Assembly (NCBI GenBank): GCA_025991245.1
Contig: BQMJ01000040.1
Location: 1 to 64,000 of the forward strand
DNA from: Galdieria partita
Lineage: Eukaryota > Rhodophyta > Bangiophyceae > Galdieriales > Galdieriaceae
Direction: 5' to 3'
DNA: 64,000 nucleotides
The notes beneath the pieces were generated by a model. The model saw nothing but the letters and a program-made list of their open reading frames with translations. It made no database searches and was not told the origin of the DNA. Position 1 is the first letter of the stretch. Each line of letters opens with the position of its first letter. Below, in pieces: positions 1 to 13,450 of this stretch. The translations under genes and the position numbers were made by a program.

Positions 1-518
1 TAAACCCTAATAAACCCTAAATAAACCCTAAATAAACCCTAAATAAACCCTAATAAACCCTAAATAAACCCTAATAAACCCTAATAAACCCTAAATAAAC
101 CCTAATAAACCCTAAATAAACCCTAATAAACCCTAAATAAACCCTAATAAACCCTAATAAACCCTAATAAACCCTAATAAACCCTAATAAACCCTAATAA
201 ACCCTAAATAAACCCTAATAAACCCTAATAAAACCCTAATAAACCCTAATAAACCCTAATAAACCCTAATAAACCCTAAATAAACCCTAATAAACCCTAA
301 TAAACCCTAATAAACCCTAATAAACCCTAAATAAACCCTAATAAACCCTAATAAACCCTAATAAACCCTAATAAACCCTAATAAACCCTAATAAACCCTA
401 AATAAACCCTAATAAACCCTAATAAACCCTAATAAACCCTAAATAAACCCTAAATAAACCCTAAATAAACCCTAAATAAACCCTAAATAAACCCTAATAA
501 ACCCTAATAAACCCTAAA
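1..518. repeat. Telomere, C-rich strand
   Basis: The window opens directly in a tandem array of CCCTAATAAA (10 bp) and CCCTAAATAAA (11 bp) units in irregular order, with one extra-A variant near 229. On the opposite strand this reads TTTATTAGGG / TTTATTTAGGG running 5'->3' toward the end, the polarity expected of a left chromosome end. The array stops at about 518, where the motif decays into non-telomeric sequence. The unit resembles the plant TTTAGGG repeat with an inserted TTTA-like block. Confidence 0.97.
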
Positions 519-1127
519 GAACTTAGTACAACCTAAGTAAAACCTCAGTAAAGCCTGAATAAGAAAGAAAAATGCATATTCTTTTCTGTCAGGCTACGTG
601 TATTTTAAAGTTCGCTGCTTTTTCTTCGTGAATGCATCAGAGAAGAAAGCCCTTCAATTCTACCAATCGATCTACGCTCGCTTCTAGTATAATTAGTTAA
701 GCCGCAAGTTTTTATAAGTGTTTTTCGAATGGCCATATGACTTTTGGTTGGTTCTTCTTTTTGTTTGTGGATTTGAGTTTGATTGCGGGAACACTTAGAA
801 TCCTAAAAAAATGTTTGCATGTCATCGTTAATTAGTTATTGTCCTTTTTTGCTTAGCTGTTCTTTTGGTGTGTTGTGCCGATTTGAAATTTTAAACGGTT
901 TGTTTCAATGAAAAACTTTTTTGGTTGATTTTAGCTTTGGTACCTTACTCTTTTGTTGTCCAAGTTGAAAAGCAAATTATTCATGCTTTTATTACATTTT
1001 TTTTTGTTCTTAGTTAAGGCTATATATATTGTATAGAGAATCCTCGAGTTTTCTTACAATGCATGAATGTTCCTCTATTTATCCTGTTTATATTTTTCTA
1101 TAGTATGTGACTTTGGATTCAAACAGT

Positions 1128-1152
1128 ACTAAACCTAAATAAACCCTAATTG
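1128..1152. repeat. Interstitial telomere-like motif
   Basis: A short run 'aaacctaaataaaccctaa' lies inside the first subtelomeric block, matching the terminal 11-bp telomere unit. It is followed by 'gataaaaagatttcctattgccct', a junction type that also follows telomere-like motifs elsewhere in the array. Confidence 0.7.
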
Positions 1153-2983
1153 ACCCGGATAAAAAGATTTCCTATTGCCCTGTATCAGACCATCCGCATT
1201 TCAACAATTATCACTGTCTATGTCATATTGATTTGTTGAAGAAAAAGGCGATGTTTCTCTATGAAGACCTTTATTTTTGCTATTAGTCTCGTAAAATTAG
1301 TCAATTTTAAATGGTGCTTCTCTTTTTGCTAGTGATAAAATGACGTGCCTTGTGAGCCAGTTTTTTGTATGTTTGTATTTGTTGTTCATTAAGGGAAGAC
1401 CTGGAAATTTAAGGAAAATTTTAAGATGGTATTTTTAATTCAAAGCTCTTTTGAGTTGAAGCATTTCTCTGCTGCTTTGCAGTAATTCGAATTTGTGAGG
1501 CATTTAGAGATTGTGACCATTTTTCTTAAGTAGCTCCTTTTTGTTGTCATTTGCATTATTACCGACATTCTTGATTGACCTAGTGGAACAGTAAATTTAT
1601 ATGTTTTTCACATTATTTTTTTTGCTTTGTCTGATATTTGTGCCAAATCTATTTGGCGTAAGATCCTTTTGGTTTCTGATATTGGATGAATTTACCTTGA
1701 AGCACCCTGTTAATATCTTCCAATTGTATTTGAAAGTTTAGTTAAATATGCTTATTTAACTAGAAATTATACCCTAATGAAGCCTAGAAAACCAAAATAA
1801 AGAAAAATTCTTATTGCTTTTAGCCAGGGCATACCTAGTTTTTCAATTTATTGCGCTCTAGTTGTCTCAAAGTAGGAGTACGCAAAGTAAATTGGTTGCG
1901 TCTGGTTTCTTATTTATGCTTTTTGTCAAAGAATAGCTATGTATTTTTTATTTTTTATGCTCGTTGTGCTACTGACCAAGTTTTGTTTCCTGTCAGCTAC
2001 ATTTTGTTTAAGATTCTTTTGGATTGGAAGCTAGAGTTAGTTGTTACATTCCTCGTTTAATTCAGATTTTTTGAAGTTCACAATTTTCTGCTTCTTTTGC
2101 ATTGTTTTGAGATTTCAAGTCTTTTGTTTAAATGGTACTCTTCTGGCTACGTTAGTCTAAAAAACGAGCAATGTACGCGAAGAAGTCGTCAAAACAGTTG
2201 AGCAATCTGTCACAATTAACGTTTTCCTCTCTTTATTCTTTGTTGTTTTCGTTATTGCATTCAAGGGTTGTCCCTTCTTTTTACTACTTTTCTATAATTA
2301 AAAAGAACATTTTTCTTCTGTATTTCATTGTCATATAGCAAATGAACTCCCTTTCATTAAAAGCATTGTATTTTTTTCTACGAGCCGATTGCTGTAACGT
2401 GTTAACTTTGTTTCACACGGTCGACAACTATCTACCCCACGAGAACAGGTTCAATGTATTGATGATGTAATCAACATGTGGTATATGAAAATTCTTCAAT
2501 ATATCCTCTTCTTTCTATTTCTCTGATTTCTCATTCTATGGTTTGCTCGTAAAATTGGTGTTTGAATTGTTTCTTTAATAAACTTTGGATACAAGTGTAG
2601 CCCTTACAATGCAAAGATTGCCTGTTCCCCTTTGATACATTGCATAAATGCCTCTTCAATACCTTTTCATAATGCCATTATGATAGAACTGAAGCTAAAA
2701 TGCTGAAATCTTTTTTTTTAGTGTTGCCATTAATTTTAAAAGTTATTGAATTTTTTAGGCAATAATGCTACAGTAATGTTTCTCGAAATTTGTCTTTTCA
2801 TATAGGTTTGTATGGGTATTACTTGGTAACGATAATGATATTTCTTTTTTATTTCCTTTTCTTATTAAATTCGTTGATATCTCCAGTGCATATATAATGA
2901 AAAACTTTTCGATTTGGATAGTTTCGAAACTTTTGTTTCGATCGTTTTACCAAGACTTTCATAGTTGAACCTTATGAGAATCG

Positions 2984-3055
2984 TCTTTATTAAACCCTAA
3001 TAGTAAACTATAAGTAGACCGTATAGTAAACCTCAGTAAAATCTCAATAAGAAAG
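2984..3055. repeat. Degenerate telomeric junction between array blocks
   Basis: 'attaaaccctaatagtaaac' followed by more decayed 'agtaaacctcagtaaaatctc' marks the border between the first partial block and the first full 4.76-kb block. It repeats the telomere-to-array transition seen at 510-560, so the array seems to restart here. Confidence 0.7.
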
Positions 3056-6000
3056 AAAAATGCATGCTTCCTTCGGCCAGGCTAAACACGTTTTGCAATT
3101 CAATTATTTCTTTTTTCATGTGTGCATTCCAGGATCCGCTTTATTCTATAATGCTTTTTTCCGTTGCTTCTAATGTAATCAGTTTTGTCGCAAATTTTTA
3201 ATGAGTATTTTAAAGATGACGTTGTGACTTCTTTTATTGGCTCCTTTTGGTTATGTTTGTATTTGAGTCTTCTTGAGAGATTACTGGAAATGTAAAGAAA
3301 ATGTTTTCACTTTTCTTTTAATCAGTGGTTGTCCTTTTTGTTTAGGTATTTTTCTGTTTGTTTGTGGGGATTAAAAATTTTAAGCGTTTTGCGAAAATGG
3401 AAACTTTTTTGTAGTAACTGTTACTTTGACATCGTCGTTCTTCATTGTCCAAGTTGTAAAACAATTTTTAAAGCTTTTCTTACATATCTGTTTTCTTTGT
3501 TTCTAGTCGAAGCCTTATATGTTCTGTAAGGGATACGCGAGCTTTCTTATAATGGATGAATGTTCTTTATTTATCCTGTTAATATTTTCCTATAGTATGT
3601 GACTTTGGATAAAACAGTAGTGAACCTTAATGAAAGTTAGTAAACCCTGTTAAAAAAATTCCCATTGTCCTACACCAAAACATCCGCATTTGAAAATTCA
3701 TTAGTTTCTTGGTCATCACAATGCATTAGATAAAGAGAGTGAATTGGTTGCACCAAGACCTTTACTGTTGCTTTTAGTCTGGTGAAAGTAATGAATTTTC
3801 AAACTGTGCTACTTGTTTTGCCAGAGACCAAATGACTTGCCTTGTGGGCTATTTCTGCGTATGTTTGTATCTGTTGTTTATTACGGGTATTTAGGTGAAG
3901 TTTTAGGATGCTATTTTTAATTCAAAGCCATTTCTAGTTAGGGAATTTCTTTGTTGCTTCGCAGTCATTCAAAATTATGAGCTTTTCCGAAATTGTGAGC
4001 ATTTTTCTTAAATGGTTCCTTTTTGTTGTTTTTAGCATCATTACCGTCGTTCTTGATTGACCTAGTGGACCAGTAAATTTATGGATTTTTTTCATTATGA
4101 TATTTTTCTTTGTCCGGTATTTGTGCCGAATCTATTTGGCCTAAGATCCTTTTGGTTTCTTATATTGGATGAATTTACCTTGATTCACCCTGTTAATATC
4201 TTTTAACAGTATTTGAACGTTTAGGTAAATATACATATTCAACTTGAAATTGTACTCTAATCAAGCCTAATAAAACCAAAACGAGAAAAAAAATGCTTAT
4301 AGTTTATAGCCAGGGCATACCTAGTTTTTCAATTTGTTGCGCTCTTGTAGTCTTAAAGTAGGAGTGGGCAGAGTAAATTGTTTATTTCTGTTTTCTTATT
4401 GATGTCCTTTGCCAAAGAACGGTCACTTTTTTATTTTTTTTTATGCTTGTTAGGCTACTGACCAAGTTTGGTTTCCTGTCAGTTACATTTTGTTTAAGTT
4501 TTTATTGGATTTGAAAATGGAATTATTTTTTAGATTCCTCTTTTATTTCAAATTTTTTTTGGAGTTCGCACTTTTCTGCTTCTTTTGTATTGTTTTGAGA
4601 TTTTAAGTGATTCGTTTAAATGGTACTCTTCTTGTGACGTTAGTCTAGGACTCGAGCATTGTACGCGAACAACTCGTCGCAACAATTGAGCAATCTGTCA
4701 CTATTAACATTTTCATTTCTTTGTTTTTTGTTGTTTTTGTCGCTGTTTTCAAGGATTGTCCTTTCTTTTTACTACTTTTCTACAAATGAGAAAAACAAGT
4801 TTCTCTTTCTTCTTTATTTCAATGTGATATAGTTAATGAACTCCCTTTCATCAAAAGAATTGTATCTTTTTCTCTGTGAGCAGATTGCTGTAACTTTTTT
4901 AATTTTTTTTTGTTTCACTTGGTTTCTGCCTGACGAGAATAGGTTCATGGTACCGATGATGTAAGGAACAAGTGGAACATAAAGACTCTTCAACATCTTG
5001 TCAAGTTTCTATTTCTCTAAATCCTTGTTCTCTCTTGTTTCCTTGTAAAATGGGTATTTTGTGTTGTTCTTTTGCTAAACGAAGTGTAGGCCTAATGATG
5101 CAAAAACTGCCTACTGCCCTTTGATATTTGACATAAAATCCTCTTCAATACTTTTTCATGATGCCAATGCAATAGAACTGAGAATGAAATATTGAAATCT
5201 AGTTCTTTTTTTTTAACTGTCGTCACAGGGTTTGAAAATTTTTTAAATTTTTATGCATTAGTGACATAGTAGCTTTTTCGTTGAATTTGTCTTTTCATTT
5301 GTGTAATATATAGTAGAGATAATGATATTTCTTTCTTGATTTTTCTTTGTAAGGCCGTCGCTGTCTTTAGCGCATATTGTAATGATAAGCTTTCAATTTG
5401 TATAGTTTTGAAACTTTTGTTTCGATCGTTCCACCAAGACCTTCATGGTTGAATCTTACCTTATTAGAATCGTCTTTAGAAATTTGTCCTATATAGCAAA
5501 ATTCTGAGTTTTGTTATTTGGTCACTTTATTGTATTCTACAATGCAATGCTATTGAAAATTTAACCATTTGGTAAGTAGTTTCTGCTTTTTGACTGTCTT
5601 GAGACACTGCTTGCTTCATTCTTTGAGTAGCTTTACTTGAAATTTAGTGTCGCTATACAAATTTAGCAAAAAGTAAACAATGCTTATGCTATTCTTAGAT
5701 TCTCGAAAGCAAAACTTTGTGTTTTGGTAAACTTTTCGAGCCGCTATTTATCTATTCTCAACAATGTCAAATTTTGAATCACTTTGTTGGCTTTTCATTT
5801 GTGTATTCGTATGCCCTGGATTCTTGCTCAATGGTTATTTTATAAGAATGACTGAATCAGAAGATTCAATCGTCATTTAGGCTCTTTGTTCACATTTTAG
5901 AAAGTTGACATCTTTGCTCCTTCTTCTTCTAGTACCACTGTCTCTTTTTTTCTGTGTTTTCTATCTTATAACTCTTGAAAATGTAATGAAGCTTTCCTAG

Positions 6001-7425
6001 GTTCTATTTCTTTTATGTATTAATTTGTTCGACGTGATAGTATATTTAATTTTTATTACATGCAGACTTGTTCTAATTTTTTGTACTAAATTTCGCATTG
6101 TCACCTACTGGTTACTCCTGAGAACAACTGGAAGTACTGATGCCATAAAGGACAAATAATGTATTGAAATTCTTCAATTTTTTCACTTGTGCCGACCTCT
6201 CTAAATTCTTTCTTTTTCTATGGACTCTATTTGAGGCAATATTTTTATCGATCTTCTTGAAACGTAGGCAATTTTAGAAAAATAGTTAAATATTTTTGGT
6301 TAAGGAAACACAAGTTTCCTTTCCTTTTTCGAAGAGGCATGTTTTTTCTCTATTCAGTACATCGCCGTAAATCAATGTTATAGATCAATGAAAATTAGTG
6401 GTTTAAATTGATTCCCTTAATTGTGAAATTGTTATAGCATTCTCGAAGATTTTTGTGATTTTGTTAATTTACCTCGAGTGACAAAATAACTCTTCCTTTG
6501 AAATTTTTTGGAATCTATTCTAGAGTTGTATTTGCATTGCATGAAAACGATATCCAATTGTCCCATTTCTTTCATTTTCATTAAATTTTTAATTTTTGGG
6601 GGAGCTGTGCAATTTGGTTCTGAATTTGATATATTGCGAAATCTAAATCTGGTAATTTTTACAGCTATCGTATTTCCTTGATTTCTTTTGCCAAATCGTT
6701 TTCAATACGTTAACAAGCGACAGCGATTTAAAGAGTAGATTCTTGCTACTGTTGGTTGTTACTATGTCGTACCTTTTATCAGACACCTTTTTTGTAAAAA
6801 CTCTTCTTGCTTTCTTATAGTACCTGGATAAACCTGTTCCATTTTATGTTCTCGCATTATGTTACACTCGAATGGTAGTGTTGATACATATAAGGAAGAT
6901 AAACCAAGCCATACTTTGCCGTAAAAAAAGCCTCAAATGGATGAATTAGTTAGCAATCTAGCCACAGAAGTTCGAGTTGCGTATGAGCAACCTGGATATT
7001 ATATAATTTATGTCAGTTTGACTCTGCTTTGATTAACAACTTGGATCGAAACATATTTCTCAAAATCACTTTTCCTCCATGAGTTTGTTGTATTTTCATT
7101 CTTGTTCTTTGAAATCATCCTGTTGTTTTTGCTTTTCTTTTCAAATATATAAAATTTCTTTTGAGTATCTCAATTTGACATACGTACTGAATGAACTGCT
7201 TCCGACTAATATGGTAGGTGTTTCTTTGAACACGTCCGATAGACTCTGCCTTTTTTTACTTCCCTTTTACACTGTCCATTAATGTCCATCCATGAGAACA
7301 ATTAGAGATACTTGTTCAATAAAACAAGTAGTATATGGGATTTCTTCAACTTTTTTAGAGATTCTATTTCTCCAAAGGCTTTTTATTCAAAGGCTTCTTT
7401 TTACAGTGTCTTTTTATTCTTCCTT

Positions 7426-7830
7426 TATTAAATACTAGAAAGAATCATTATCAAGGCTTAATAAAAAAAATTTTCTATCGTCCTCTATGATACGTCAAAC
7501 CCCCTAAATAAACCCTGAAGCATAAATAAGAAAAAAGATGCATACTCCCTTCTGCCAGGCTACACATATTTTACAATTCATTGCGTTTTTCTTCTTTAGA
7601 ATGTATTAGAGACGAAATTTCATTAGTTCTATGAAGCCTTTTACGTTTGCTTTTAATCGAATATTGTCAATTTTGTCGCGAACTTTCCAGAGCGATTGGA
7701 TTGTGTCCAAGTGTCTTTTCTTGTGAGCTCACTTTTGCTCATGTTTGTATCTTAGTTATATTGCGAGAATACATGGAAACGTAGAAAGAATTTTTAGATT
7801 TTACTTGCAATAAGAAAGAAGAATGCATGC
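7426..7830. repeat. Degenerate telomeric junction with truncated block start
   Basis: 'cccctaaataaaccctgaag' near 7,500 is followed by a block-start landmark at about 7,526. A second, closer copy of the same landmark begins at about 7,808, roughly 280 bp later. The first copy therefore looks like an abortive or truncated unit sitting in front of the second full block. Confidence 0.65.
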
Positions 7831-10800
7831 TCCCTTCGGCCAGGCTACACATATTTTGCAATTCAATTATTTCTTTTTTCATGTATGCATTCGAGGATCC
7901 GCTTTATTTTATCAAGCTTTTTACCGTTGCTTCTAATGTAGTCAGTTTTGTCGCACATTTTTAATGAGTATTTTAAGGATGGCGTTGCGACATTTTTTAT
8001 TGGCTCGTTTTGGTTATGTTTGAATTTTAGGATTATTGTGAGAATACTTGAAACGCAAAGAATTTTTTTTGCATTTTACTTTGAATCAGTGGTTGTCCTT
8101 TTTCGTTGAGGCATTTTTCTGTTTTTTTTGTGCTGTTAAAAAATTTTAAGCGATTCGCTTAAATGCAATTTTTCTTGTAGTAACTGTTACTTTGACATTG
8201 TCGCCTTCTTTGGCTAAGTTTTAAAGCAAATTATTAAGGCTTTTATTGCACATCGTTTTTCTTCGTTCTTAGTTAAAGCGCTATATATTGTGTGATGGAT
8301 CTTCGAGCTTTCTTATTATGGATGAATGTTCCTTTATTCATCCAGTTAATTTTTTTCTATAGCATGTGACTTTGGATAAAAATAGTAATAAACCTTAATA
8401 AAACTTAATAAACCCTGATAAGAAAGTTCCATTGCCCTGTAACAAAACATCCGCATTTGAAAATTTATTAGGTTCTCTGTCATCACAATGCATCAGTGAA
8501 TGAAAGTGAATTATTTCTATCAAGACCTTTACTTTTGCTTTTTCTGGTGAAAGTAATTTATTCTCAAAACTGTGCTTCTGTTTTGCAAGAGATCGAATGA
8601 CTTGAGCGATTTTTGCGTATTTTTGTATTTGTTGTTGATTACGGGAAAACCTGGAAATTTAGGGAAAATTTTAAGATGCTATTTTTTTAATGCTCTTTTG
8701 AGTTAAGGAACTTCTCTATCGCTTCGCAGTAATTCGAAGTTGTGGGCTTTTTAGAAATTGTGAGCATTTTTCTTAAATGGTTACTTTCTTGTTATTAGCG
8801 TCATTGCCTTCGTTTTTGATTTACCGAGTGGCACAGTAAATTAATGGACTTTTTGCATTATGATATTTTGCTTTGTGTAGCATTTGTGCCGAATCTATTT
8901 GGTGTAAGATCCTTTTGGTTTCTGATATTGGATGAATTTACCTTGATTGACCCTGTTAATACCTTCCTATAGTATTTAAACTTTTAGGTAAATATGCATA
9001 ATTAAGTTGAAATTATACCCTAATGAAACCTAATAAAATTGAAATAAGAAAAAAACGTTTATTGCTTTCAACCAGGACATACATAGTTTTCCAATTCATT
9101 GCGCTCTAGTAGTCTCAAAGTTGGAGTGTACAGAGTAAATTGTTTATGTCTGTTCTCTTATTTTTCTTTTTTGCAAAAGAATAGTGACGTATTGTTTTAT
9201 TTTTTATGCTTGTTGTGCTACTGACCAAGTTTGGTTTCCTGTCAGCTACATTTTGTTTGAGTTTTTTTTGGATTGGAAACTTGAGTTAGTTTTTAGATTC
9301 CTTCTTTAGTTCAAATTTTTTTTTTGGAGTTGCCAATTTTCTGCGTCCTTTGTTTTATTTGAGGTTTTTGGTGGTTCGTTTAAATGATACCCTTCTGGTG
9401 ACGTTAGTCTAAGGAGCGAGCAATAAACGCGGACAAGTCGTCACAACAGTAGAGCAATCTGTCACTATTAATATTTTCCTCTCTTTTTTCCTGTTTTCAT
9501 TGTGGTCTTCTAGGATTATCCCTTCTTTTTGTTTTTCTATAAATGAGAAGAAAAAGATTTTTTCTTCTGTATTTCTATGTGATATATTTTATGAATTCTT
9601 TAGCACCAAAGGTATAGTACTTTTTTCTCTGTGAGCAGTTTGCTGTACCTTTTTTAATTTTTTGTTTTACTTGGTCGACAAATATCTGTCGAACAATAAC
9701 AGGTTCAAGGTACTGATGATGTAAGGAAAAAGTGATACATGAAAATTCTTCAATAGATTCTCAAGTTTCTATTTCTGTAAATGCTTATTCTTTGGTTTCC
9801 TTGTAAAATTGGCAATTGTATTGTTCCTTTAATTAACCCTAGAAACAAGTGTAGGCCTAATAATGAAAAAGTTGCCTATTCACCTTTGATGTATAGCATA
9901 AATTCCTCTTCAATACCCTTTCATAATGCCAATATAGTAGAAATGAAACTGAAATGCTGAAATCTTTTTGTTTTTTTTACTGTTGTCACAAGTTTTCAAA
10001 ATTTTTTAAATTTTTATGCATTCATGACACAGTGATGTTTTTTTGCAAATTTCTCTTTTCGTATAGGTTTGTATGGGTATTACTTGGTAACGACAATGAT
10101 ATTTCTTTATTGATGCTTCTTATTAAGATCGTTGCTATCTTCAGTGTATACATAATGATAAGGTTTCAATTTGGATAGTTTCGAAACTTTTGTTTTGCCA
10201 GAACCTCTATGGTTGAACCTTACCTTATGAGAATCGTCTTTAAAAATCTGTCTTATATAGCAAAATTTGAAGTATTGTTATTTGGTCACTTTATTGTATT
10301 CTACGTTACAGTGTTATTGAAAATTTAACCATTTGGTAACTTAGCTTTTGCTTTCTGAGAATCGAGTGATACTGCTTGTTTCATTCTGTGAATAGACCAT
10401 TCTACAACTTAAAATATAGGATAGGTATACACATCAATCCAAAAGTAAGCAATGCTTATGCTCTTCATAGTTCTAAAAATAGAACTTTGTCTTGTGTAGA
10501 AACTTTTGGAGTTTTCTTTTATTTATTCTTGACAATGTCAAACTCAGAATCAATTGGTTGTCTTTTCATTGTGAATTACTATGCCCTAGATTTTTGCTCA
10601 ATTGTCGTTTTGTGAGAATGACTGAATTCGGAGACTCAATCGTAGTATAGACGCTTTTTGCATATTTTAGAAAGTTGACTTTTTTTGATCTTTTCTCTTC
10701 TAATACTAGTGTCTTTTTTCCTTCTGTGTTTTATGTTTTGTAACCCTCGAATGTATAATGAAGTTTTCCTAGGTATTATTTTGCCTATGCGCTAAACTAT

Positions 10801-13450
10801 TTAAGGTGACAATATATTTATTTTTTCTATATTCAGATTTGTTTTGCTTTTCTTTTTAGTAAATTTCGCATTATCACCCACTGTTTAACTTTGAGAACTA
10901 CTAGAAATATTGATGCAATAAAGGGCATCAATTTTTTCACTAGAGTCGACTTCGCTAAATTCTTAATTTTTCTATGGACTCTATTTGAGGCAATATTTTT
11001 ATCGGTCTTCTAATGAACCGTAGATAATTTTAGAAAAACAGTTAAATGTTTTTAGTTAAGGAAACACAACTTTTCTTTCCTTTTTCGAAGAGGCATGTTT
11101 TTTTTCGATTCATTACATCGTCGTAAACGAATGTTATAGATCAATGAAAATTAATGGTTTAAATAGATTCCCTTACTTGTGAGATTGTTATAGCATTCTT
11201 ATAGATTTTCGAAATTTAGCCTAGTCTTCAGTGAGTGACAAAATAACCCTTTCTTTGAAATATTTTGGAATCTATTCTAGAGTTGTATTTGCATTGCATG
11301 AAAACGATATCCAGTTGTCCCATTTCTTTCAATTTTTATTCAAATTTTTAATTTTTCGTAGCTGAGCAATTTGGTCCTGAATTTATATATTGTGAGATCT
11401 AAACATTGTAATTTTTACAGCTGACTCATCTCTTGGTTTGTTTCATCAAAGTAGTTTTCGATACACTGACAAGCGACAGTGATTAGGAGTTGATTCTTGT
11501 ATCCCTTTGTTGCTATTTCGTGTTTTCTTTTAACAGGCACTTCTTAGTAAAAATATTTTTTGCCTTCTTATGGTAACTGGATACATAATGTTCCATTATT
11601 TCTTTATCGCATTATATTTTACTCGAACTTAGTTTTCATACTCATAATAAAGACAAAGCAAGCCACACTTTTACAAGGAAAAGTTTTCACCCCAAGTAAA
11701 TCGTTAACAACGACGCCATAAAGGTTCAATACTGGCTAGTACTCTATTGGTATTATGTGCTTTATGTCAGTTCGACTATGCATTGAACGACAACTAGTAG
11801 AGAAAATATTCGGTAGCGCTTTTTCTCTATGGTTTTGTTGCATTTTTCGTTCTTGCTCTTTAGGTTCAGTCTGTTGTTTTTTGGTTTTCTCCTTAAAAAT
11901 ATAAAATTTTGAATATCTCAATGAGAGATATGTACTAAGTTGCTTTTGGACTGGGAATATGAAAGATTTTTATGTGAGCAGATTCGTTGTACTCTTTTAT
12001 TGACTTCCTTCCGCAGTATAGACTATTGTCCCACCCCTGAGAACAATTAGATGTATTGATCTTATAAAGAACAAGTTGTGCATGGAATTCTTTTATTTTT
12101 TTTCAATAGTTTCTGTTTCTCTAAAGGATTTTATTTTGTATGGTCTCTTTTTAAAGCCCGTATTTTTATCTTTCTTTTAATAAACCCATGAATAAAAGTT
12201 GCTGATCTCTAATAAAACAAGAATCTTCTATGGTCCTCTGCACACGACATGCTGTTCCCACCATTTCATTACTTTTTCCTTCGGTCAATGTAATGAAGAT
12301 GAAACCGAAAAGTTCTATCCTTTTTCTATTGTTTGCTGTTGCTTTAGATTTCGATAGTATTGAATTTCTTTTTACGAATTACTGACACAGTGATTTTTCC
12401 TGCGTGTTTCTTTATACAAATTTCTATTGACGCTGCATGGAAACGATAATGAGATCAAATCTTGCAACTGTCTATTAAGATCTTTTAGCATCTTCGGTGC
12501 ACACATAATAAGCTACAAAATTTGGGTTGTTTCAAAGTTTATGTCTGATTCGTTTGATTGCAACTGTTCTTCCTGAATTTTACCTTATCTGAGTCGCTTC
12601 TGATAGACCGATTGATATCATAAATTAAGATCCTGTTTCGTTCACCTTTTTCTTTTCTAGATTGCTTTTTTATTGAAAGCTTGTTCATTTTTTGTAAAAC
12701 ATTTTTTTTGCTTTCTTATAACAAATATAAACAACTTGTTTTGTTCTGTAAGTATCTCAATATACTAATAGAACTGCAATTCTGGTACATGTATTACTTG
12801 AAAAGAAAGCAACACATGTGCCATGAGAAAGCCTTCAACAAATAAGCAACAATGACGCATAAATGTTCTACTATTCCTTTGGTTCCTTTTAGTATCACTT
12901 GCTCACGTCTAGTGGGACTATACTCTGAGCTTATGTTATTATACATGACCAAGTAGCGTTTTTTTTCCTTGGCTCGGTTGTATTTTCATCCTTTTCCAAT
13001 AAGAACTAACCGGTTTCTCTTGCTTTTTGACTCGAAACCAAATTTTTTTCGAGGTTTTTACTTGGCATATGTAATGAACTGTTTCGATGCTGGTAGTATC
13101 ATAAATTTTTTTATGACCATACTTACTGTGCCCTTCTTTTTACTCTTCTTTTTGCACGATCATTTAATGTTCACCTCCTGAGAACAATTAAAAACACTTA
13201 TGTGTAATAAAAGAAGAATAATACATGAAAGTTCTTTAAGCTTTTCTCTTGATTCTATTTCTTTAAATTCGTTCTTTTCCTATCGACTATTTTTAGAGTC
13301 CATATTTATATCGTTGGTTTAATAAACATAAAATTTTTAGAAAAGCTGTTAACCTTACTTGCGTAACAAGACACGATTTTTCTTCTCCTCTGCAAAAAGA
13401 TATGTGTTCGGCCCAAAATGCAGTCAATTGTCGTAAAACGATATAATGGA

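Larger units (their letters stand above)
519..13450. repeat. Subtelomeric higher-order repeat array
   Basis: No convincing gene is seen here. The + strand is strongly T-rich, and diverged blocks recur. The landmark 'aagaaagaaaaatgca...ccaggcta' occurs near 560, 3,050 and 7,810; the last two are about 4,760 bp apart. A second landmark, '(tga)gaacaa...gatgtaa..gaacaagt...attcttcaa', recurs near 2,435, 4,930, 6,110, 7,285, 9,690, 10,880, 12,030 and 13,170. The layout is a half unit (about 519-2,990), two full units (about 3,000-7,500 and 7,800-12,270) and a partial copy to about 13,450. Copies are diverged by substitutions and small indels, so this is not recent duplication. Short frames of 60-80 codons are rich in Phe, Leu and Ser and look like by-products of T-rich DNA. 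Confidence 0.85.

Noticed and set aside
1851-13181. Several 60-79 codon frames in the subtelomeric array.
   Set aside because: They start at non-ATG codons or are Phe/Leu/Cys-rich, as expected from T-rich DNA, and are not kept between array copies.
519-13450. The array as a transposable element cluster (LINE- or Y'-like).
   Set aside because: No reverse transcriptase, helicase or transposase motif could be read in any frame, and no terminal inverted repeats or poly(A)-type ends mark the units.
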